This document shows positions 52,765-61,237 of a stretch of 64,000 nucleotides of DNA, piece by piece. The notes beneath the pieces were generated by a model, which had not been told where the DNA came from, did not search any database, and worked only from the letters and a program-made list of their open reading frames with translations. Position 1 is the stretch's first letter, and each line of letters starts with the position of its first letter. This stretch comes from Lyophyllum atratum (Eukaryota; Basidiomycota; Agaricomycetes; Agaricales; Lyophyllaceae), in assembly GCA_014905825.1 (NCBI GenBank), contig JACGCN010000001.1, positions 1,612,001-1,676,000 of the forward strand, given 5' to 3'. The translations under genes and the position numbers were made by a program.

Positions 52765-54900
52765 AGGTCCCGTGTCAGCATTTCTACGCCATCCCATTGG
52801 GGCCCCAGCTTCAGGCTCTTTGGCGGACAGTCGAGGGTGTATATGACATGGGTCATCGTGCACGCTGCACTGCGAAGATATTGGAGGACTTGGCGCGAAA
52901 TAACGGATTGATTGAAATGTTCACTGATATATTTCATGGGCGAGCCTACCTTGAGGCTGTTGCATGGAACATCAGAACGGAGGATATGGTTCTCCTATTC
53001 TCGATGGATGGTGCACAACCGTACCAAGACAAGCAGTCGGATTGCTGGATTTATATCTGGGTTATTTTCGATCTTGCGCTGGATGTACGATACAAGAAGA
53101 AACATGTCCTCATTGGCAGATTCATTCCTGGTCCACACAATCCCAAGAATACCGACTCATTCCATTTCCCCAGATTTCATCACCTTGCGGCTATTCAAAA
53201 AGAAGGTCTTCGAGTTTGGAACGCAGCTACGAAAGAAGTCTTTACATCATATCCCTTCATTCATCTAGGTAGCGCAGATGGTCCGGGAAGCGTCCATTTT
53301 ACTGGACTTGTTGGGCATCATGGAGCGTTCCCGTGCCGGCTCTATTGCAATATGAAAGGGAGGCATTATTACCCTGCTCTTCTCAAACCCCACAACGAAA
53401 TTAGAAGCGGATCCCCAGACGAGTACGAGGAGAATCTTAAATACCTTCTTCGCAATCCAACCAATTTCAAGCAGTGACGGAAGGATACCGGCATTTCTAC
53501 CATTAGCATATTCAGTGGCCTTCCACCAAACCACCGCCTTCCCTTACCATCAGGGTGTCCCAGAGATTCTATGCATGTACCTATCTGCATATCAGAGAAT
53601 TGCTTCCTCCCCTATGGCGAGGAACTTTTCATGTGCTGTCACCGATAACATAAAGGACTGGGAATGGGCAGTTCTGACCGGCGACATTTGGAAGGCTCAT
53701 GGTGCCGCAGTTGCCCGAGCTCGACCCTATATCCCAGGATCCTACGATCAACCTCCTCGCAACATTGCTGAGAAGATATCAAGCGGTTACAAGGCCAAGG
53801 AATGGCAGGGATTTCTATGGTCTCGGCCCCGCTCTCCTCTACAATCTTCTTCCCAAGCTGTACTGGCAAAACTTCTGCAAGCTTGTTCATGGTATTCGCA
53901 TAATCCACCAATGCAGCATATCTCGAAGCCAGCTACAAGAGGCCCATTGGTACCTTCAAGAATTTCATGAAGAATTTGAGGTTCTATATTGCCAACGTCG
54001 GACAGACCGGATTCATATGATGCGCCCATGTGTGCATGCACTTCTTCATCTCACACTAACAGTTTGGTTGGGACCCATACCTCTATACTCAGCATGGACT
54101 ATGGAACACGTTATTGGTGACCTTGGTGGCGAGATACAACAGCCATACCAGAATCTCTCAGAACACGGTGTTCGGTGATGTCAAACAAACGCGCTAAAGG
54201 CAAGCTTTCCTGCCCTTGATCGGGAGCACCAGGAGTCACTTCCGCAGGGATCACTCGATATTGGAGATGGGTACGTGTTGCTTAGAGCAAAGGACAAGTA
54301 TGCCCGCTCTATTCATGGTGACGAGGGCCGTGTAATCAAGGAGTATCTGGTAGTCGAAGAGGCAAAACTGGGCAATCATCCACCAGCCAATTGGAGTGGA
54401 CCCCGGGTGGCTCGATGGGCTCGTTTACGCCTCTCGACGGGTCAAGTTGCCCGATCTGCATGGAAGGAGAACAGCAAATCATTGGAAAACCTGCGTAGGG
54501 CCCAGTGTGTCAAGGTAGGGTTGACTCATTGTTATAATGAAATCAGACTCACTGTCATTTCATTTTGAAGGTCTCGTCGAACGGGTGAATTTCATTTGCT
54601 GAAGTTCATTTCTATTTCAATGCCGAGATTGGTGAAACGGAACGTACACTTGCTCTCGTTTCTTTCTACGGTCCACGCGACGAGAGCTTATTCAAAGAGT
54701 CATTCTTTACTATCTGGTCAATGGCAAAGCTCGGCATCGATGGCCTCAAAGTCATTGAAGCAAAGAGTATTGTCGCAGTGGTCTCACTTCAGCCTCACGA
54801 TAGCAATACACGTTACTTTGTGTGGGAGCAGATGGGACTCGACATGGCACTTCTAGCAGACACACTCCCTGCAATGGAAGATGAAAATGAGGAAGGATAG
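52765..54900 (+). pseudogene. tnp2-type transposase, longer copy, frameshifted
   Basis: Continues where copy I stops: VLLFSMDGAQPYQDKQSDCW, KKKHVLIGRFIPGPHNPKN, FHHLAAIQKEGLRVWNA, VGHHGAFPCRLYCNMKGRHY (a CxxxC knuckle as in tnp2 proteins), DNIKDWEWAVLTGDIWKAHG, GLGPALLYNLLPKLYWQNF, FEVLYCQRRTDRIHMMRP, GPRVARWARLRLSTGQVARS and the C-terminal RTLALVSFYGPRDESLFKES. Stop TAG at 54898-54900. Frame changes near 53480, 53810 and 54180 and one probable intron near 54515-54575 show decay. Family assignment (tnp2/CACTA-like) is from memory of Agaricomycete transposases. Confidence 0.7.
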
Positions 54901-55759
54901 GATCTTGTATATCATTGTACTCTACTGTAACCGCTGCCTCTTGACAGACTTGTCCGGAAGTTACTCTGGACGATGTGCACTATCTCATACACTTGTATGA
55001 CCTTCTAGCAACCCGTCGCCTGCTTCTGATAGGCTGAAATCCCATATTTTTGCTCTTACTGGCAATTCAGAGGCGATACCCTCGTTCGAACGGTAGGTGT
55101 TCCCATGCCAACACAGTTTCAAACTGATATTCTGTCAGATACATCAAAGAATGGTGCTATTGGTGTCAATGCAAATGACCATCTGCCCGATGATGCACCT
55201 TCGTCAAACTCGGCTCAGATAGCTGGGACAGTCTCCATGCTGTCCCACCCGGTTTCATTAACAGTCACACCTCAATCACGACCCCATCTTCTCCCCCAAT
55301 CTCGTCATCATCGTCTCCCGCTTTAGTCGCCTCATCCGAGTTGTCCAAGCCCAGCCAGTCCACTGCCGTGGCTGAGCTCTTCAAACCCTCGAAAACTAGT
55401 TGTTCCGAATTGTAAGTCAACTAGTATTCTCTATCTATTGGGAATTTCGGTGCTTACAACTGTATAGGAACCTTTTCGGGACCGAGTACTACAACACACA
55501 TGTGCGACCCATGAAATCCGAAGTCAAAGCAGTGTTTGATGCACTCTCAGAGGCGGAAAAACATGTAAGGGACGTTATTTATCGGCCGAGGCACATGGGG
55601 CCGGGGTTCGACGTAGTTGGTGGCTCGGGATTGGTGGCAGTTGCTGGGTAATCCTGTGGGCAGCTGGGGCGCAATGTTGCATGCTTGTAGTCTCCCGGAT
55701 AGTGATTTTATTACTATTTTGTATAGTATTACGACGCAATGAAAAGCGAATCTATTGGT
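54901..55759 (+). other. Uncharacterised stretch with two short exon-like frames
   Basis: A frame at 55105-55326 (S/P/H-rich) and, after a possible GT-AG intron, one with NLFGTEYYNTHVRPMKSEVK to about 55650. Not recognised. They may be the tail of a gene lying between the tnp2 element and LTR 3. Confidence 0.35.
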
Positions 55760-56121
55760 TGTTAGAAACGCTCCCTGGGCTATCTAATCTCGTTCCCAAC
55801 CTATCTCCCATCAACCATCTTGATGGTTGTTACTGTACAGCATTCCTGTGTTGCAGGCTGTGTTGGTTGCATCACCATCTTGATGGTGACTTACTACACT
55901 GCCTGTTGACCAGATCAGTTTCCTTAGCTACCATCTAACCAGTGCACACAGCCTTCTTGTGCACAGTATATATAGTAGATTAGATTGACCTGAAGTCCCC
56001 AGTTTCTAACTTCGGACTTCAGGTGAGTAGATCAGTCAGTTCCTCAATAAACTAGTTTCTAACTTCGGACTTCAGCTTGTAGCTGTCTAACCTGACATCC
56101 CTGCGCTTGCCTGTTCTAACA
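55760..56121 (+). repeat. Copia-type LTR 3 (362 bp), right edge of the block
   Basis: Differs from LTRs 1 and 2 (CTCCCTGGGC for CTTCTGGGC near the start, an extra TGT-like insertion before GCACAG, ACTAG for CCAG). It is therefore a separate insertion, not part of the duplicated unit. Right flank is CGGGC. Confidence 0.9.
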
Positions 56122-56235
56122 CGGGCACCGCGTGGGGCTTTCTTTTCCTTGATCATTTTTGCCATTGTATCACACAGCCGGTTGTAGAGCTCGCATTCAA
56201 ATCCCGGACACTAGAGGCCGTACCAGTATTTTCGT
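56122..56235 (-). pseudogene. KDZ-type transposase, segment upstream of the insertion
   Basis: Reads YNRLCDTMAKMIKEKKAPRG, then joins in frame to ARCPAKIDTKGLFALD at 40764 once the block is removed. The upstream part of the KDZ gene is lost into a gypsy LTR or remnant near 56240. Confidence 0.7.
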
Positions 56236-56512
56236 TACCATGAATGACCGCATTGCTGGTCAGCGTATATGGGACTCCCAGCTCAAGATGGGATTCAGTT
56301 GTAATCAGACGCTGGGTCTGACCACTAGAGCGTTGAGTGTAGAGAGACATGCAAGACAAAATAGTAACGAGAACTGTATTGAAATGTAAGATGAAGGTAC
56401 AAAAGACGTGTCTATCTATATATATAGGTGTGATGATGTAACAGTAACGTGATCGTGATCATGTCGTGGATGTCAGTAAGTTGGAGGTAAGCGTAGCACG
56501 CTTACACTCACC
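56236..56512 (-). repeat. Probable 3' LTR of a gypsy remnant (left limit uncertain)
   Basis: On the minus strand a polypurine tract (GGGGAGGGGATGGG near 56515-56528) is followed by TGAGTGTAAGC, as expected for an LTR start. A TATATATATAG box lies near 56420. The partner LTR was not found. Confidence 0.45.
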
Positions 56513-56528
56513 CATCCCCTCCCCAAAA

Positions 56529-57370
56529 AATTCCCCCTTGTGGAAGAATCCCAAGGCAGTATCTGGATGTTAGTTACGTTCCTTCTTCCGCTTCTCCTTC
56601 TCCCATCGATCAAGTGCTGCTGTGTCTTCCATGTCCTTCGCTGGACGCCAAAGATTGTACTCCGGTCCGTAACCGGTCCAACAAATAAGATACTGCTTCT
56701 GTCGGCGGTACTTCCTTTCATCAACAATATTCGACGAAATATTCCTCCACGCCGTCTTGAGTCACGACGGGTCCGGGTTTCGCCAGTGTTCGGAAAGGGA
56801 AAAGGTCGTCGTCGTTTTCTTTATACAGTCGTAAGAGGGCGGCGTGGAAGGTAGGATGGATCATCATGTGCTCGGGTAACTCCAAGGTATATGAAGAGGA
56901 TTCTGGATGAAATTTAATAACCATGAACGGTCCGTCAAAACGTGGCATGAACTTTGCAGCCCGTCCGTCTTCTTTCTGGACGTATTCACGACGACAATTG
57001 ATGGTCGATAATAAAACCTTCACGCCAATCTCATATGGTATCTCTCGTGCTTGGCCCAGATTTGCGTAATGCGCCTGGACCATCTTCGCTGCCGCTAGGT
57101 TATCCATGGCCTCGAGGAAATCCATTTGGATGCCCTCGATCAACTCAAGAGCTGCTGCACGCTCCTTCTCCTTCGGCGGAACAGTGACGGGAACAATGTT
57201 GGGAATTATCCAGGGAGAGAAACCGGACCGAAGTTGGAAAGGTGAAAATCCTGTTGAGGGGTTTACGATGTTCATTATGTAGAATCGTATGATAGGCAGT
57301 GAGCGAACCCAACCCGACTGGTTTCAATTGACATGGAACCGCACACATGTTGAAGACCAGAGGTAATCTT
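56529..57370 (-). pseudogene. pol: Ty3/gypsy integrase C-terminus and chromodomain remnant
   Basis: Encodes IVNPSTGFSPFQLRSGFSP, EIPYEIGVKVLLSTINCRRE, AAKFMPRFDGPFMVIKF and MIHPTFHAALLRLYKEND of the integrase tail, then VEEYFVEY. One base off follows IVDERKYRRQKQYLICWTG and YGPEYNLWRPAKDMEDTAAL, a chromodomain. A second shift near 57275 precedes a degraded integrase core (KPVGLGS for KDWV-type motif). No upstream RT remains. Confidence 0.8.
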
Positions 57371-57653
57371 GTAGAGATTAGATTCTGGGTCACAACGATA
57401 AGTACTTCAAACCGAGATTTGGTAACAATATGTATCTTCACCGGAAACGTTGCCGGCCTGGGCCACGGTGACGGAACGTCACGTGAGCACCTCTCCTGGC
57501 GGGCCGTCACGCTCGCTGGTAACATTGCGGGTTCGGGGCGACGGAGGGTCTCGTTAGGGGGGGATTAGACACCGTCGATAGCGTCCATAGCGTCCATAGT
57601 CCCGAACGCGACCCTTTTTTGACCTCGATCGCGGCATTTGATGACAAGTTTCA
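57371..57653. other. Spacer between gypsy remnant and orphan gene
   Basis: About 280 bases, GC-rich in the second half, with a short tandem repeat ATAGCGTCC at about 57580-57600. No gene recognised. Possible promoter of the following gene. Confidence 0.4.
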
Positions 57654-59657
57654 TTGCTGCCGTTTTTGGAATTTCTTTGGAAGTCCGGCAACGCTCGCTT
57701 GTCTCCTATACCCTGCGATAAGATCGACTCACTCTCTCCTATGCCTCCTGGCGACTTGGAACATGGTTCGTTTCCCACTTTTCCCTCGATTGGGAGTGGG
57801 TCTCTCCCTCCTATGCCTCCTAGCCAGCTGGAACGGCCTCGTTTCCCTCGAATGCCTCGATTCAAGCCAAGTGAACCATGGAGCGCGCCCACCTTCGAAG
57901 TGGACCTCCCTCACACTGTCACTCGATGGATTACAACGGAAAAACGGCTGCCGCCCCCACCAATTCGCGTCGTTATCATCATTCTGACATTGCGTGCGTG
58001 TTTTCCATCTGTACTAGTTTTCTACCTATCGAAGGCACATACTGACGAGATTGTACACCTTTTCCAGCAAGCTGAAGCGACGAGGGCTTCTTGCTCTCGT
58101 GCAGAAACAGCGCAATAAGTGGCCTCAGGGAATCACTCTCCTTCTCGATGCTCGGTATGGCTTCACGACCGACAAACTCACGAACGAGGCGAACGAGGCC
58201 GCACTGCAAGCCGCCGACGAGCAATCTGCACATTGCGTACGGCGCGTCCTCGGTATGTCCAGACAACCTCTTGCCCGCTCCGGAGCCTTACTGATCTTTC
58301 CTCGCCGCTTTTAATTCGATACTAGGTCAATAATCCGAATCTTGCACCTTACCCTCCTCCATCTCAACCACTGCCATTCCCTGACGGTTCTTACCAGCGC
58401 GTGAGCCTGCCGTTTCCCACTCTAACCTTCAAAAGTGTTGATTGACCGCCCCGCCTCACAGACCTTACACCTTTACATCGAAGACCACCGCGTCGGCTCG
58501 AGGTCTTCGGTCTCCATCGCGGCCACAGTCGCTGATCGAATCGGCTGTGCTGCTGGCGAATGGCGCGTCGAGGCGTCACACATCATCGAGAAGTTGCAAC
58601 AAAGTACCGCGGAAATCCATGGTCCAGGTGCGTATGAAACTACATCCAGGATCATCTCAACCTCATTCAGCTAACTAGGTCCAGTAAAAATCGGGACTGC
58701 AGACCTCGTGTTTCCGACATACACGATGTATTTCATCGAGTCATCTGTCAAGAACTTGACGAGGACACCGACTAACCCCACGCATCTTGTGGTACCCGCT
58801 AGCAAGCGGGCATCGTTGACACTCCGCATCGAATATGTATGTCCGTTTCTATTGCCTCGGATTTCATATCGACAACTTCCTCAGCTGGGTGGCGTTAACG
58901 GACTGATGATGGCCTGCAAGGATTTCCCAAGTGGTGAGTTCTCGACTATGTGGGATCATGTTTCTTGTTCTGACGTGTCATCGCTTGCTTCGCAGACGAC
59001 GAAAGTGATAATTTGTTGCAAGGATCATTTCCTCAAGGTTTCCGACCCCTCGAGGCTGGTCGCGAGTGCCTTCGCACTGGAACTCAGGCGCATCCACGCA
59101 ACCTGATGGCATGGTGCGGATAGTGAGCATCTTTCGATGTCATCTCCCTCCGCACGTCAAAAGCCCTCTTCACGTCGAATCGAACAAGACAGGAAAACCC
59201 TCCATCACCTCGAGAATCTCATCAAGCTTCGACCGGGGTACGCTTCGTATATTCAATCCAGGCATGCCGTGATGCAAAATCCCAACATTCTTCCTATTTG
59301 GCGCTTCGCAACCTCGTTTATGAATGAGTACAATCATGCCATCAGTCCCATCTCCAGTGATCCTCCGGTAAGTGAACCTTTGTCAGTCATGAATCGAATC
59401 GTCATGTGTTTTGGTTACAGGGCAAGCGGATCACCCAGAAGTTAATTCTCGACGCGCTTGGAGTCGGAGAGACGTGGTACCGGGATGCAGCAGACGGCAT
59501 CCGTCTCGTCGACTTGTACGGGGCTGAAGGGCCGCTCGCAGCGCCCGACGTTATCCAGGAACTGGAGATACATCGTGACATTCCGCGTGGCAAAGGGAAG
59601 CTGCTTCGATTTCTTCGTGAATGGGAGACAGATCACCGCAACGACAACAAAACGTAA
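57654..59657 (+). CDS. Multi-exon gene of unknown function
   Basis: Exon-like frames follow one another on the plus strand with GT-AG introns between. The first (from about 57654) is P-rich with two PMPP repeats. Then comes KRRGLLALVQKQRNKWPQG, LNEAN-type helices to about 58252, an intron GTATGTCC...ACTAG (58253-58325), further exons near 58442 and 58708, RKTLHHLENLIKLRPGYASY and NPNILPIWRFATSFMNEYNH (59.2-59.3 kb), an intron at about 59369-59421, and GKRITQKLILDALGVGETWY...RGKGKLLRFLREWE to the TAA at 59655-59657. I do not recognise a domain. The coherent frames and regular introns suggest a real Agaricomycete gene, perhaps of a lineage-specific family. Exact start and some exon limits are unproven. 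Confidence 0.5.
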
Positions 59658-60288
59658 GGTGGTATTCTACGTTGTATTCTTAGTGTCCAATCTTCTTTTA
59701 CCAGTATGCTGTATCCAACCACGAACCTTTGTATGTTAGGCTTGAACAATATTGATTTATCCATAGGCTCTCTCTCACTCAGGCTACGAGGTGGATACAG
59801 GCTACGAGGTGGATACAGACCAATCATTAATCACTCGTTCGTTGGACGTTCAGTTTTTATCATCAGTTTACAAAACTTCGACACCATTTGCAAGACCTAT
59901 CCCACATTCCCTATGTCAACTTATATTACTCACTGAGTCATCCCTCGATGCTCGCGATTGGAGGGCGTACTAAGTATGTAGTGTGACATGATGCACCTGA
60001 TCGAAGTCAGAGGGGGGTCAACCACTAAGCTCCAGGCTTTGCACCAATCAAATTCAGGTACAATTAGGGTGCTGTAGATGTAAAAATCTGAAGCACAGCA
60101 CTTGTACTGCTTGAGGAATTCAGTATCTCTTTCGGTGGTTATGGGTACAACGACTGTAAACAATGTGTCGACTCTTGAGTTTCGCGACACAGCACGTAAG
60201 ATACAGCATCAGGGACTAGGTATGTAACAATCTATCGCGCTCATGAGTAGGAGGTATTTAATTACTATGGTATTTAATCACTATGGTA
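59658..60288. other. Intergenic stretch
   Basis: 630 bases with no gene supported. An 18-bp tandem duplication, GGCTACGAGGTGGATACA twice, lies at about 59779-59816. Confidence 0.5.
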
Positions 60289-60721
60289 TTATGAACAGAA
60301 GTCATTCGCGTTCTCGAGGATCGCGCGTCTAAGCTGTCCATCTTGCTTCTGAAGGTGTTCAATGAACGCGCGAGTTCGTAGATAGGGTATAGAAGGCGTA
60401 GGGATGGTGTACTTTGCTTCCAAATATTGTAGCGTCAGATTAGAGTTCCAGTTCGGTCGTGCAGACAGAGCATCGATGAGGTCAATGATCTTCTTACGGC
60501 GCGATGTTTCTGTGCGTGCTGCTCCGCTACTTCGCCACCGTGCATTCCAAGCAGCGTTAAGTTCACTGACGGAAAGGTGGCCATCGAGGCCGAACATGTA
60601 CTCGGCCCATATCTCTCTGACCGACGGGTAAGTGCCTTGACCAGCCGGTGTCCAATAAGAGTAGCTGGGCAAATACTCATCTCCTTGATTACGCTTCGGA
60701 GAGATAATCCACTCGAACTTG
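60289..60721 (-). pseudogene. GCR1_C-domain protein fragment, 5' end removed by copia insertion
   Basis: The open frame enters from the LTR edge at 60721 without an ATG: FEWIISPKRNQGDEY, then YPSVREIWAEYMFGLDGHLS, LNAAWNARWRSSGAA and SRRKKIIDLIDALS, ending at 60289. The W-x-E-x3-GLDG...L...W..KWR...RRK pattern matches the GCR1_C DNA-binding domain. In fungi this domain occurs in transcription factors and also C-terminal to Crypton tyrosine recombinases. Which of the two this was cannot be told from the fragment. Confidence 0.6.
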
Positions 60722-61051
60722 TGTTAGGAATTGAGACACCGCAAACACCCTTTGTGAGTGTCGGTTATCACGGTCTCTTTATCATATAGAACATAAAGGT
60801 CTCTTTATCTCACATCTACGTATATATACCTACTGTACATACTCGGGCACCCTCAGTCACTTATACCGGACTGAGGGTGAGCCACTTTCTCTTATCACAC
60901 ACACTTACCTTTACTGATCATACCGTAGTTTATTCTTCCTTATCACTTAGGTATGATCTTATCAATATAGTCACTTATACCGGACTGAGGTTTATTCTTC
61001 CTTATCACTTAGTCTGATCATAGACTCTACACTACGGTATAGATTCTAACA
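60722..61051 (+). repeat. Copia 5' LTR (330 bp)
   Basis: TGTTAGGA..TCTAACA ends. TATATATAC near 60829. Two direct repeats inside: TCACTTATACCGGACTGAGG (about 60858 and 60972) and TTATTCTTCCTTATCACTTA (about 60931 and 60993). The primer-binding site should start at about 61053 (GTTATGGGC), not matched to a tRNA. Confidence 0.85.
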
Positions 61052-61237
61052 GGTTATGGGCTATTGCTGCACACTCTAGTGGCAGTACATCGACTCTATA
61101 CCGAATATCGGGATCGTCACTCCGACCCGGATCACAATCTTATCAGCGCGACGTTATCTTATCGAAACGCGTGCCCCCGCCACTTCCATCTACACGAAGT
61201 TTCTTTGTCTTCTCAGAAAGCTTGACACTTCATCGCA

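Larger units (their letters stand above)
40765..56121 (+). mobile_element. 15.4-kb LTR-bounded composite block inserted in the KDZ gene
   Basis: Direct copia-type LTRs at 40765-41123 and 55760-56121 form the outer edges, and CGGGC at 40760-40764 and 56122-56126 is the flanking duplication. The KDZ reading frame is restored when the block and one CGGGC are removed. Inside are two nearly identical 4-kb units, a GH30-type pseudogene, tnp2-type transposase remains and three further LTRs. No copia gag or integrase of its own is present, so this is not an ordinary full-length element. LTR recombination with a circle or another locus is a likely origin. Confidence 0.75.
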
